Assembly: GCF_024138145.1 (NCBI RefSeq)
Contig: NZ_CP099998.1
Coordinates: 229,862 to 293,861, forward strand
Direction: 5' to 3'
DNA from: Natronosalvus halobius
GTDB lineage: Archaea; Halobacteriota; Halobacteria; Halobacteriales; Natrialbaceae
Length of the DNA: 64,000 nucleotides
Shown: positions 16,664 to 25,644 of the stretch, one piece after another
How the letters are laid out: each line of letters opens with the position of its first letter
Position numbering within the stretch: position 1 is the stretch's first letter
Notes under the pieces: model-generated
Told to the model about the DNA's origin: nothing
The model's input: the letters and a program-made list of their open reading frames with translations, nothing else
The model's database searches: none
Translations under genes and position numbers: made by a program

Positions 16664-17368
16664 ATGCATCTTCATCGCAAAACAAACATCGCCACCACGA
16701 ATCAGATGCTCGTTGACGTCCCGATTGGGCTTTATGATGAAAACGACGACGAAACTGGTGAGCGAGGCCGCGACTGTGACACGTTCGCACGCCGCGTTCT
16801 CGGATCAAGGTCCTCGAGCGTATTTACGCCGCCAGCACGGCAGGCCGCGCAGGAAGCTACCCAAGATCGATCACACGAGACGGTTTCGAACACGAACCGA
16901 AAAATCGTTGAGAAGGGCCTCTCGATCCAGGCGTACCACATCGCCCCCGGTATCGACGAAATCGACTCATTTCTCACGCCTGATGACGACGATGAACGGC
17001 AACTCCGGCGCGAACGAATAGATGAAGCACATCCAGAAGTGTGCTTCGCTGCGTTCGCTAGTGATCAACTCCAGTACTCGAAAGCGAGCGCAATCGGATT
17101 CGGAGAACGCCTTTCAGCTCTGGAGAACGTTATTGATGAGCCTGGCGAGATGTTCCGCGCAATCAGCCGCGACCTCGTAGACCGTGCGGAGGATTTCAAA
17201 GTTAGCGCTATTGACCCCGATGACGTCCTTGATGCGATGGCTTTAGCCGTCGCAGCCTCGGCGGACGAGTACGAGCGACAGACGCTCCCTGAGGACCCGC
17301 CAACTGATTGTCTTGGTCTCCCGATGCAGATCGTATATAGAGCCGAAAACTCGTTCGAAAGTAGCTAA
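16664..17368 (+). CDS. DUF429 family protein, N-terminally truncated
   Basis: A 234-residue protein matching DUF429 (PF04250) from residue 17 onward: LVDVPIGLYDEN, CDTFARRVLGSRSSSVFTPPAR, EAHPEVCFAAF, the YSKASAIGFGERLSALE motif and DVLDAMALAVAA. The family normally starts with a GVD-type beta strand and about 40 more residues before VDVPIGL; these are missing here. Sequence upstream of the start is non-coding and ends in an IS605-type end. The gene therefore looks like a 5'-truncated remnant even though the rest is open. Function of the family is unknown. Confidence 0.65.
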   Translation: MHLHRKTNIATTNQMLVDVPIGLYDENDDETGERGRDCDTFARRVLGSRSSSVFTPPARQAAQEATQDRSHETVSNTNRKIVEKGLSIQAYHIAPGIDEIDSFLTPDDDDERQLRRERIDEAHPEVCFAAFASDQLQYSKASAIGFGERLSALENVIDEPGEMFRAISRDLVDRAEDFKVSAIDPDDVLDAMALAVAASADEYERQTLPEDPPTDCLGLPMQIVYRAENSFESS

Positions 17369-17529
17369 TCAAGCGAGACCGTGACTGGTATTGTAACGAG
17401 AGCGTTCGTGTATCTCGGGAGTATGATATCAGTAGCTCAATGGCAGTATCTAGTTAGGCCAGTTTGAGGAACGAGCAGGTCGTGGAAGTAGTTTGGAATG
17501 ATGCTCACGGACCTGCTCAGCGGTCATAC

Positions 17530-18174
17530 GCAGCGGAATTTGATGAATGGTGGGAGCGCGAGCGGACGGCGATTGCGCCAGGGTGTTCATCATCCACCTT
17601 CACACGACCGGTTGTTCACTTTGAGAGATACAAGCGATTCTCCGCTTACTCGGCGTTGAACGGTTTCACTAGGTCATCTGTCAGTGGGTGAATCGACTGG
17701 CTGACAGCATACCAGACCCGCCGAGGGCGAAACTCTCACGGGTCGCGGTTGATGAGACCGCTGTCGAGATCAACAGCGACTTGTATTGGGTGTATGATGC
17801 AATAGAAATCGACTCTCGGTCACTCCTCAATGTCGCAGTCTTTGGACGACGAAGCACCGATCCAGCCGCTGCGTTCCTGTACCGATTGACCGAGAACCAC
17901 GAGCTCACTGACGTTCTGATTCTCATCGATGGCTACGGCTATCTCACTGCCCTTTGCCGATCTGGATTGAGCGATCACCTCAACTACGTCAAGCAGAACC
18001 CGATCGAGAAGTGGGTTCACACGTTGAATATATGGATTGACCGTTTTCATAACACGTGGGCAGGAAGTCGGGTGAGCGTCAAAAGATAGATTGAACAGTT
18101 TGTACACTACTATAACAATCAACGACCATATCAATTACTCAACGAACAGACGCCAACGGAGGTGCCAGAGTAGA
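17530..18174 (+). pseudogene. IS6-type transposase relic A
   Basis: Fragments in several frames rebuild a haloarchaeal IS6/ISH-type transposase: EFDEWWERERTAI, EIQAILRLLGVERFH, QWVNRLADSIPDPP, SRVAVDETAVEIN (first catalytic Asp), FGRRSTDPAAAFL, LIDGYGYLTAL (second Asp region) and NPIEKWVHTL (Glu). After an in-frame TAG at 18087-18089 comes IEQFVHYYNNQRPYQLLNEQ. At least two stops and two frame changes make it inactive. Terminal repeats were not recognised. Confidence 0.75.
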
Positions 18175-18199
18175 CGGTGCCTATGGTGACATTTTATCA

Positions 18200-18693
18200 A
18201 TCCAAATCACTAGTCCAATCTTCTACACATTCGGTGTTGAACTGGTATACTCGACTATCCATAATTGGACCCGCAAAGCAGACTTAGAGCTCGAGTCTAG
18301 AAGAAGCACAGATCACGCTTCAGTTGATGAGACGTCGATACGATTCAACGATGGACAATGGTGGCTGTACGTCTCTGTGATTCAGCCCCAAACGATTTCC
18401 TGCATACGAAGCTCGATCCGACCAGAAACAAGGCTCTTGCGAGTACCTTCCAGTAGGAACTATCCAAGAAACACGGCGCAGACGACGCTGTGGCTATCGT
18501 TCGTAGCGACCGATCGTTGAACTACGCCTGTCAACGATATGGTCTCGATTTCAGAAACGAACGGCACGTAAATCGAGACAGTAGCGATCGTATCAACCAC
18601 CAGGTAAAACGACGTACCTCTTTGTGTTCAAACTGTTTTAATCATGCTCTCACGATTGAGTGGTTGGTTCGACTGAAATTTTCGATGGCGTAG
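18200..18693 (+). pseudogene. IS6-type transposase relic B
   Basis: A second decayed transposase from a different subgroup. Frames give SVDETSIRFNDGQWWLYVSV, then after a frame change NDFLHTKLDPTRNKALASTF, a TAG, KKHGADDAVAIV, YACQRYGLDFRNERHVNRDS and RINHQVKRRTSLCSNCFNHA. These correspond in order to the catalytic core of haloarchaeal IS6-type transposases. It follows relic A head to tail. One frame change and one internal stop are visible. Confidence 0.7.
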
Positions 18694-19863
18694 GACCAGA
18701 ACGCACGACATGAAATTACATCAATTCGACTTCAAAATGACCTGTGAAAGATATTGGAATGCGTCTCACTTCAGATATACCCAGCAGACCGCGTTTCAAT
18801 GTCTCGAACAGGGGCGTGTACGTTCAGTCTCCGTATACAGGCCAACGTAATTCTCGAATTCAATCGATGTCCTATATGGGTTACAAACATAACGTTGTAA
18901 TAGTTGGTTAGGGAGGAGATGAGAACAAATCCGACGTGATCGCAGCAATGATGGTACTGTTCAACGACCGAATCTACTGATCGATAGCGATTGTATCGAG
19001 CGTGATGCAGACAAGATCCAACGAATACCTATGTCCTTCTCGCAAGACCCGAGGATGGCACTCACAACGATTTCGAACCACGATTGACCGCTCAGAATAG
19101 ACCGACGTTGCGTCGGTTACGGACGGTAGAATCGAATTGATTCTACGATCCATCGAACCAGGGCACACCTGACGATAACACCAGTACGATTGTTATGCTG
19201 TATTACCAGCGATCAGTAGAAATGTTAGTACTCCCACTACCTTCCCTGCTCAAATGCCCTATCCTATCGGAGCGTCAGTTGCGGCATATGTGGGATGTTG
19301 GCGAATACCGTTCCACATCGTCGCATATGGGTACTAGTCCTATTGATGCCGCGATAGTGTTCTTCATATTCACGGTTTTTAGATTTGAATCGGACGTTCG
19401 TGGTGAATTTTGGCTAATACAGCTAAGCACAGAAATCAACAGTGGTAACTACCTATACAGGTGTTCCGAATTACGGAACGACTTTCGAACGTGCTTCTAC
19501 GTTCCGTTCGAGGCCGCGTTACCATGTGGTTCGGTACGAGTTACCGACTCCCCGATTGGCCGAGAACGACCTGAAACAAGCCACGAAGTGGCAAACTTGC
19601 TCGTCTCGATACGTTGTGACAATACGAACCCGCTTGTCGATCCGAACCGGTGTCCTCTAGGCTGGGACAGGAAATTCATCCTCTCAGGAGGACGCTAGCA
19701 GCGCAGGACGTTATCGCTCCGAAACCGTTGCGTGTGCTCGGTGGGCACAGGTCGCTTTGCGAGGTCTCTAGAATTCGCCCGGTGGTCGCCCGTATTCGAC
19801 AATAGCGAACTGACGCGTCATCTCAGAACGCATCCAGCGGAAATCCACGCGAGACGTGGTTCC
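18694..19863. other. Gene-poor AT-rich stretch between relic transposases and the island
   Basis: About 1.2 kb with lower G+C than the neighbouring genes. The longest frame (19195-19698, 167 codons) has cysteine- and leucine-rich composition with mixed charge, unlike haloarchaeal proteins. I see nothing supportable in it. It probably consists of eroded mobile DNA. Confidence 0.5.
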
Positions 19864-21321
19864 TCACGTGTTGGTCGTCCAGGTGAAGACGGATTCGAGA
19901 TCATGCGGGATGTGTCCGCGTCCGCAGTCGGCTCGCTTCAGATAGGCCGATAAATCGTCACGGAATGTCGGGTCTGCACACTCATCAACGAGAACCTCCG
20001 CACACTCGCGGGGCGATAGCGCGCGCAGGTCCGCGACGCCATGTTCAGTCACAACGATTCCGAAGTCGTGCTCTGTATGATCGACGTGCGGAACCATCGG
20101 CACGATTCGGGAGATGCTTCCGTCGGCGGCGGTCGAGGACAGCGCAATCACCGAAACTTGACCGTTCCGGGTGAAGTCGCCGCTGCCGCCAATCCCGTTG
20201 ACGATCTGCGATCCATTGATGTGCGTCGAGTTCGCGTGTCCGTATAGGTCCACTTCGAGCGCGCTGTTGACCGAGACGACGCCGAACTTGTCTACGAGTT
20301 CCGGTCTGTTCGAGAGCGAAGCCGGTCGGAGAATCACGTTTTTGGCGTACCGTTCCGCGTTGTCGAACAATCTATCCTGGCCCTCCTCGGAGAGCGCGAA
20401 CGAAGTCGCACTCGCGACTTCGAGTTTCCCGGCGTCGAGCATGTCGAGCAGTCCGTCCTGGATGACTTCCCCGTAATACACGATGTCGCGGCCACCGAAG
20501 TCGACGGAACGAAATGCGCCCATGAGCGCATTTCCGAGACCGCCGACACCGAACTGTAAGTGAATGCGTTCGGCCATGGCGGGGTTTTGGGTACACTCGG
20601 TTTTGAGGAAGTCCGTGAGGTTCTCGGCGATCGCTTCATCGACTGGCGTCGGGTCGCGGAACTCGTACGGTTGATCGCGGACGTTCGTTTCGACGACAGC
20701 TTCCAGTTTCTCCTGTTCGAACGATATCATCGGATTGCCAATCCGTTCGCCGGGTGACGAGAGCGGGATAGATTCGCTCCGCGGCGGGAGGCCTACCCGA
20801 TACACGTCATGAAACGCCTGTAGGGAAAGCGGCTGCTCGTAATTAATCTCGACAATGAGCCGGTCGGCCGCCTCGACGAACGCACGCGTCTGGCCGATCG
20901 ACGTCGACGGGACGAACCATCCGTCTCCGACCGCGATTGCTTCGACGATAGCCACGTTCGGTTTCGGGAGATGTCCAAGCAACACGTCTTCGCCTAACCG
21001 GGCGATGTGCCTATCCTGAAAGGCGATCTGCCGGTCGTTAACTGCCTCACGTGAGGCCGTTCGCGCCTGGTAGGTGTACCGTCGAGAGATGGCGTCGGCT
21101 TCAACGAGCGCTGTGTCAATCTCGTTTCCGACGCTGCCGCCGCTGATGATGGATAGCGACAGGTCGCGGTCGTCATTGGCCAGCGCCAGAGGGATTTCTT
21201 TTGGGTAACCGACACTCCCGAAACCGCTCACAGCGAGCGTTGCGTCCGCCGGAATCGTCGCGGCCGCCCTCGCTGCATCTGTAACTTCGTGGTCGTCACT
21301 GAGGCGTTCTGTGATCTCCAT
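19864..21321 (-). CDS. Acetyl-CoA hydrolase/CoA-transferase family protein
   Basis: A 485-residue enzyme of the acetyl-CoA hydrolase/transferase family (Cat1/AcnH/4-hydroxybutyrate CoA-transferase type). It moves CoA between acyl groups through a glutamyl-CoA intermediate. Supporting features: N-terminal VSGFGSVGYPKEIP, central HLQFGVGGLGNALMGAF, YYGEVIQDGLLDML and the C-terminal GSGGSGDFTRNG loop-like sequence NGIGGSGDF. It is the last gene of a minus-strand run: cupin, beta-hydroxyacid dehydrogenase, acyl-CoA dehydrogenase, MaoC, CoA-transferase. That context suggests activation of an organic acid, but the acyl substrate is unknown. Confidence 0.85.
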   Translation of the reverse strand: MEITERLSDDHEVTDAARAAATIPADATLAVSGFGSVGYPKEIPLALANDDRDLSLSIISGGSVGNEIDTALVEADAISRRYTYQARTASREAVNDRQIAFQDRHIARLGEDVLLGHLPKPNVAIVEAIAVGDGWFVPSTSIGQTRAFVEAADRLIVEINYEQPLSLQAFHDVYRVGLPPRSESIPLSSPGERIGNPMISFEQEKLEAVVETNVRDQPYEFRDPTPVDEAIAENLTDFLKTECTQNPAMAERIHLQFGVGGLGNALMGAFRSVDFGGRDIVYYGEVIQDGLLDMLDAGKLEVASATSFALSEEGQDRLFDNAERYAKNVILRPASLSNRPELVDKFGVVSVNSALEVDLYGHANSTHINGSQIVNGIGGSGDFTRNGQVSVIALSSTAADGSISRIVPMVPHVDHTEHDFGIVVTEHGVADLRALSPRECAEVLVDECADPTFRDDLSAYLKRADCGRGHIPHDLESVFTWTTNT

Positions 21322-21328
21322 GCTGCTG

Positions 21329-21892
21329 TTACTCCTCTGTGGTGAGGTCCGACGGTTGAACGCCGATACCTTCCGGCCAGCCTGGCGGCTGGGCGGCCGA
21401 GGGGCGGGCGTACTCGCGCGTCAGGAGCATTCCGCTCCGTTCGAGCGAAAGCACCAGTTCGTCGTCCTGGTTATACGCGCGCAGTTCGGTCGTGACGATT
21501 CCCACATGGTCGCGCGATTCGCTGTCGCGTTTCTCGACGACCTCACTCTCGGCGAACAGCGTGTCGCCGTGGAAGACCGGGGCATGGTGTCGAACATCGT
21601 CGTATCCGAGGTTCGCCGTAGCGTTCATCGACACGTCGATGACGCTCATGCCGACCGCCATAGCGATAACGACCAACCCGTTGACGAGGCGCTCTCCGAA
21701 CTCCGTCCGGGAAGCGTAGGCCTCGTTGAAATGCATCGGATTGAGATTCATCGTGACATTGGTTATCCACACGTCGTCGGTCTCGGTCACCGTTCGACCG
21801 TAAGGATGCTTGTAGACATCGCCTACTTCGAAATCCTCGTAGTAGCGTCCGTGCCATCCGTTAACGAGACGGCGATCACTCTTTTCGGACAT
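21329..21892 (-). CDS. MaoC-family enoyl-CoA hydratase-like protein
   Basis: A 187-residue hot-dog-fold protein. The catalytic hydratase motif is recognisable: FEVGDVYKHPYGRTVTETD followed by NLNPMHFNEAYA (Asn/His in the D-x5-H position) and ERLVNGLVVIAM. MaoC proteins add water to an enoyl-CoA. I chose ATG 21892; an in-frame start at 21943 adds a poorly conserved leader. The gene ends seven bases before the CoA-transferase gene, so the two are almost certainly co-transcribed. A CoA-transferase plus MaoC pair also occurs in itaconate degradation. Confidence 0.82.
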   Translation of the reverse strand: MSEKSDRRLVNGWHGRYYEDFEVGDVYKHPYGRTVTETDDVWITNVTMNLNPMHFNEAYASRTEFGERLVNGLVVIAMAVGMSVIDVSMNATANLGYDDVRHHAPVFHGDTLFAESEVVEKRDSESRDHVGIVTTELRAYNQDDELVLSLERSGMLLTREYARPSAAQPPGWPEGIGVQPSDLTTEE

Positions 21893-21981
21893 ATAGCCCT
21901 CTTTGGCGGACACTGGTATAAAACTGCCCACCAATGAGGTCAACCCGCTCGACGGTACGATTGGGCGACTTCGATCCCGGT

Positions 21982-23187
21982 TCAGTACGACCGTGGGAGT
22001 CCCAGAACCTTTTCGCCGATGTAGTTCAGGACGAGCTGCTGTGCGATGGGAACCAGTCGGGTCAACCGCGCTTCCCTGAAGTAGCGCTCGACGTCATACT
22101 CGCGGGCCACGCCGAACCCGCCGTGGGCCTGAACGGCGGCGTCGGCGGCGTCGAACGCCGCCTCTGCGGCCAGGAATTTCGCCATGTTCGCTCGCGTCCC
22201 AATCTCCCTCTCGGAGCCGTTAGCGACGGCGTTTGCCGCGGTGTAGGTTAGAGACTTCGCCGCTTGTACGTTCGCATACGCCTCTGCGAACGGATGCTGA
22301 ATCGCCTGGTTTTTCCCGATTTGACGACCGAATACCTCGCGTTCACGCGCGTATCGGACGCCGCTGTCGATTGCTAATTCGCCCAGGCCGATACACTCAG
22401 CGGCGATGACCAGTCGCTCCTCGTTCAGTCCATCGAGCATCTGGTAGAAGCCGTTGCCCTCCTCACCGACGAGGTTCTCCGCTGGGATACGAAGATCGTT
22501 GAACCAGAGTTCGAAGGAGTGGACGAAGTTGCTTGCCGTCTTCGGAATAGACTTCATCTCCAGACCGCCTCCATCAAGCGCGTTCTCGATGTCGACGAGG
22601 AACATCGAAATCCCCCGCGTCCGTTTGTCGACCTCCTCCCTGGGCGTCGTTCGGGCCATCAACAGGATGTAGTCACTCTCGTCAACCCGAGAGATCCAAA
22701 TCTTCTGCCCGTTGATGACGTATTCGTCGCCATCCCTCTCGGCGGTGGTTTCCATCGCTGTCGAGTCAGACCCCGCGTTTGGCTCAGTGAGTCCGAACGA
22801 CTGGATTGCCGTCTCCCCCTCGGCGACCCTGGGGAGCAAGTCCTCCTTCAGTTCCTCGCTGCCGTACTTGACTAGCGGTGCGCTGTTATAAATACCGCCG
22901 TGGATTGCCTGAGCCGCGCTGAACCCGCCGCCGTTCGCTGCGATCTCTTCGAACATGACGACGGTCTCAGGGGTTCCCATCCCGGCACCGCCGTACTCCT
23001 CGGGGATGAGGATGCCGAACCAGCCCCCGTCGGCCAGCATCTCGGCAAATTCGCTCGGGTACTCCCCGTCTCTGTCCTTCTGCCGCCAGTACTCTTCGTC
23101 GAACTCGCTGCAGATGCCACGAATGCTGTCCTGGACCAGGTGCTGCTGTGCAGACAGCTCTACAGTATCTATCGGAATCTCGACCAT
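21982..23187 (-). CDS. Acyl-CoA dehydrogenase
   Basis: A 401-residue FAD enzyme that introduces the alpha-beta double bond into an acyl-CoA and passes electrons to ETF. Visible: FGLTEPNAGSDS (FAD/substrate motif), WISRVDESDYILLMA, and VQAHGGFGVAREYDVERYFREARL with the expected catalytic glutamate just before Tyr. Full length for the family. It belongs to the five-gene minus-strand run, between the dehydrogenase at 23267 and the MaoC gene. Chain-length or branch specificity cannot be told. Confidence 0.9.
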   Translation of the reverse strand: MVEIPIDTVELSAQQHLVQDSIRGICSEFDEEYWRQKDRDGEYPSEFAEMLADGGWFGILIPEEYGGAGMGTPETVVMFEEIAANGGGFSAAQAIHGGIYNSAPLVKYGSEELKEDLLPRVAEGETAIQSFGLTEPNAGSDSTAMETTAERDGDEYVINGQKIWISRVDESDYILLMARTTPREEVDKRTRGISMFLVDIENALDGGGLEMKSIPKTASNFVHSFELWFNDLRIPAENLVGEEGNGFYQMLDGLNEERLVIAAECIGLGELAIDSGVRYAREREVFGRQIGKNQAIQHPFAEAYANVQAAKSLTYTAANAVANGSEREIGTRANMAKFLAAEAAFDAADAAVQAHGGFGVAREYDVERYFREARLTRLVPIAQQLVLNYIGEKVLGLPRSY

Positions 23188-23266
23188 ACAACGCAGGTTC
23201 GAGCGGTCTCAGAATAAAGCTATGGGATGCCCGCTACCGGGTGAGGCTCGTGAGACGCGCGTCGAG

Positions 23267-24133
23267 TTACTCGTCCACGAGAAGTTTCACGACCGCCGAA
23301 GCGTCGAGATCGCCGTACCCCAACCGCTCGGCGAGTCGGTAGAGGCCGCTGGCGCCGCCGAGTAACAGAGAGACCTCGTGATCGGCCGCGAACCGCTCAG
23401 CGAGCGTCACGTCCTTACACATGAGTGAGAGCGTGAACTCAGAGTCGAACTCGTCAGGGAGAATGAAGCGTTCCATGTTCCGATCGAGGGCGTAGGACGC
23501 CCCGGAGGCGTCCGCGACGGTTTCGGCGAATACCTCGTCGTCGATTCCGGATGCCCGAGCCATTGCCAGCCCCTCGCTCAATACGAGCTGGTTCATCCCG
23601 AACATGTAGTTGTTGATGACCTTGAGTGAGGCGCCGGCGCCGGTCTCGCCTACGTGGTGGATCGTCTCGCCGATGGTTTCGAGGACGGGCCGAACGGCGT
23701 CAAGGGTCTCCGCCGGGCCGCCGACAAGCATCGTGAGCGACCCCGTTGCCGCGTTTCGTGCGCCACCGCTGACCGGCGCGTCGAGGAATTCGATCCCAGC
23801 CTCGGCACAGGCATCCGCAACCCGTTTCGAGGCCATCGGTGAGACTGTGCTAGTGTCGATGAGGACGTCCCCCTCGGACAAACCTTCGACGACGCCGTCG
23901 TCGTCGAGGGTCGCCGCGAGGAGCGCTTCGTCGGCCGGAAGCGACAGGAGCACAACGTCGGCGCGCCGGCCGACGTCGGCCCCGGAATCGGCCGCGTGTG
24001 CGCCCTGGTCGGCCAGCTCCTTGAGTCGGTTTTCGTCGATGTCGAAGAGGACGGCTTCGTATTCGGCGAGCAATACTTCGGCGACGCGACCGCCGATGTT
24101 TCCGAGTCCGACAACGCCCACGGTATCCATCAT
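23267..24133 (-). CDS. Beta-hydroxyacid dehydrogenase (3-hydroxyisobutyrate dehydrogenase family)
   Basis: A 288-residue NAD(P)-dependent dehydrogenase. The N-terminal Rossmann motif GVVGLGNIGGRVAEVL, the substrate motif DAPVSGGARNAATGSLTMLVGG and the catalytic-lysine stretch GAGASLKVINNYMFG are all present. The family oxidises beta-hydroxyacids or reduces the semialdehydes. Its start lies three bases after the cupin stop, so they are co-transcribed. Two further paralogues lie at 24654 and 44050; this one is the most different in sequence. Confidence 0.88.
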   Translation of the reverse strand: MMDTVGVVGLGNIGGRVAEVLLAEYEAVLFDIDENRLKELADQGAHAADSGADVGRRADVVLLSLPADEALLAATLDDDGVVEGLSEGDVLIDTSTVSPMASKRVADACAEAGIEFLDAPVSGGARNAATGSLTMLVGGPAETLDAVRPVLETIGETIHHVGETGAGASLKVINNYMFGMNQLVLSEGLAMARASGIDDEVFAETVADASGASYALDRNMERFILPDEFDSEFTLSLMCKDVTLAERFAADHEVSLLLGGASGLYRLAERLGYGDLDASAVVKLLVDE

Positions 24134-24136
24134 CGG

Positions 24137-24556
24137 TCAGTTGTTCTCCGGAGCCCACTCGTCCAGCGATTCGTACGGGGGTGTCCAGATGACGATGAGT
24201 TCCAGGATTTCCTCGCCCGTGTTCGTCACCTGATGGTACGCATCACGCGGCAAGTAGACGAACGACTCGGGTTCGAGGTCGTGTGTTTCCTGGTCGTCTT
24301 CGTCGTCGGGGTGACTGATCCGAATTGACCCCGTTCCAGAACGAACGAAAATTAACTGCTCGGAGTCCTCGTGGGCGTGCCAGTAGTCCTGCCCTCCTGG
24401 ACCCATACTCGTGAGTCGGAAGACGACATCGTCCGATCCGCGGGAGGGATTGATCAGTTCCCGTGAATTCGTTTCCTCGTGGTGTGGCACGTCGAACGAA
24501 TCGACATCCGACGGTTTGCAGACGAACGGCTCTGTCATAGCTACGTGTAGTCTCAC
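24137..24556 (-). CDS. Cupin-domain protein
   Basis: A 139-residue single cupin. Motif 1 appears as GGQDYWHAHEDSEQLIFVRSG (metal-binding His-x-His and Glu) and motif 2 as FVYLPRDAYHQVTNTG (His). Such proteins bind a metal and act as small dioxygenases, isomerases or stabilising factors; the function here is unknown. It is the first gene of the five-gene minus-strand unit and is divergent from the dehydrogenase gene at 24654, with about 100 AT-rich bases between them. Confidence 0.8.
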   Translation of the reverse strand: MRLHVAMTEPFVCKPSDVDSFDVPHHEETNSRELINPSRGSDDVVFRLTSMGPGGQDYWHAHEDSEQLIFVRSGTGSIRISHPDDEDDQETHDLEPESFVYLPRDAYHQVTNTGEEILELIVIWTPPYESLDEWAPENN

Positions 24557-24653
24557 CGTCGATACCCTTTAGTTTTGTTATCATCTGTCACACCACAGTG
24601 ATCGGATCTTAACGGGGGAAACGTACTTTTCGTCGTCGCGTGTGGGACGATAT

Positions 24654-25529
24654 ATGCCACAGGTAGGATTCATCGGCCTTGGCGACATGGGCGGCCCCAT
24701 AGCAACACACCTCATCGATGCAGGAATCGACGTAACGGCGTTCGATCTGGAAAGAGAACGCATCGAAGCCCTCGTCGACGCGGGTGCGACCCCCGCAGAC
24801 AGCGCATCCGACGCCGTTCGCTCAGCGGACGTGGTGATTCTCTCGCTGCCGGGACCCGACGCAGTGAACGCCGTCGTCGACGAAATCGAGTCCGCGATCG
24901 AATCGGAGACGATCCTCGTCGACACGACGACATCGACGCCGCTGACGACCGAACGGATCGCCGAGCGTCTTAACGCGCGAGGTGCGGACGTGATCGGCGC
25001 GCCGATTAGCGGCGGAAAAATGGGTGCCCAGGACGGGACTCTCTCCGTGATGGTCGGCGGTGATCGGTCGCTGTTCGAAGCCTGCCGGCCGCTATTCGAG
25101 ACGTTCGCAACCGACGTGTTCTACGTCGGGGCGGGCCCTGGTGACGGTCACACCGCGAAACTCCTCAACAATTACCTATCTTACACCACGCTACTAGCCA
25201 CCTCGGAAGCGGTGGTCCTCGGTGATATCGCTGGATTGAATCGTGAACTCCTGGTGGACGTGTTCAACGCCAGCACCGGCCGGAGCAGTGCGTCGGAGGA
25301 GAAACTCCCGGAGCAAATTCTCAGCGGCGACTACGACACGGGGTTCCCGTTGGACCTGACTGAGAAGGATCTCAGGCTGTTCACCCAGTTCGGGGAGGAG
25401 TGTGACGCGCCGCTGATGCTCGGATCCGTCGTTCGGTACCTCGTCGGCTACGCCCGCTCTCACCAGGGCGACGACGCGGACATGACGCGCGTCTACGATT
25501 TCGTCGAAGCCATGATGGTTCGAAAGTGA
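24654..25529 (+). CDS. Beta-hydroxyacid dehydrogenase (3-hydroxyisobutyrate dehydrogenase family)
   Basis: A 291-residue enzyme with FIGLGDMGGPIATHLI (NAD(P) site), TTTSTPLTTERIAERL, GAPISGGKMGAQDGTLSVMVGG and the catalytic lysine region GHTAKLLNNYLSYT. It is clearly more similar to the paralogue at 44050 than to the one at 23267; both share SEAV near the active-site helix and a C-terminal DLTEKDLRL/LVEKDMQL pattern. The start at 24654 gives the usual short N-terminus. It is followed, after about 115 bases, by an acyl-CoA synthetase with its own promoter. Confidence 0.88.
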   Translation: MPQVGFIGLGDMGGPIATHLIDAGIDVTAFDLERERIEALVDAGATPADSASDAVRSADVVILSLPGPDAVNAVVDEIESAIESETILVDTTTSTPLTTERIAERLNARGADVIGAPISGGKMGAQDGTLSVMVGGDRSLFEACRPLFETFATDVFYVGAGPGDGHTAKLLNNYLSYTTLLATSEAVVLGDIAGLNRELLVDVFNASTGRSSASEEKLPEQILSGDYDTGFPLDLTEKDLRLFTQFGEECDAPLMLGSVVRYLVGYARSHQGDDADMTRVYDFVEAMMVRK

Positions 25530-25610
25530 GCCGACCGCGTGCGCGTCTCGAGGGCGTTCTCGTTCGCGCTCCGCGGGTCAGTCGGTCGCCACGCCGCTCG
25601 AGTCGGACGG

Positions 25611-25620
25611 GAAATTTATT
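25611..25620 (+). promoter_or_regulatory. Probable TATA box of the acyl-CoA synthetase gene
   Basis: GAAATTTATT in otherwise G+C-rich DNA, about 28 nt ahead of ATG 25645. The spacing predicts a leaderless transcript. Confidence 0.5.
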
Positions 25621-25644
25621 GACCCTCGCCGGAAGTGGGTGACT

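Noticed and set aside
19195..19698. 167-codon plus-strand frame in the gene-poor stretch
   Set aside because: Mixed composition with many Cys, Arg and Leu and no motif; the local DNA is AT-rich and eroded, so a long chance frame is plausible.
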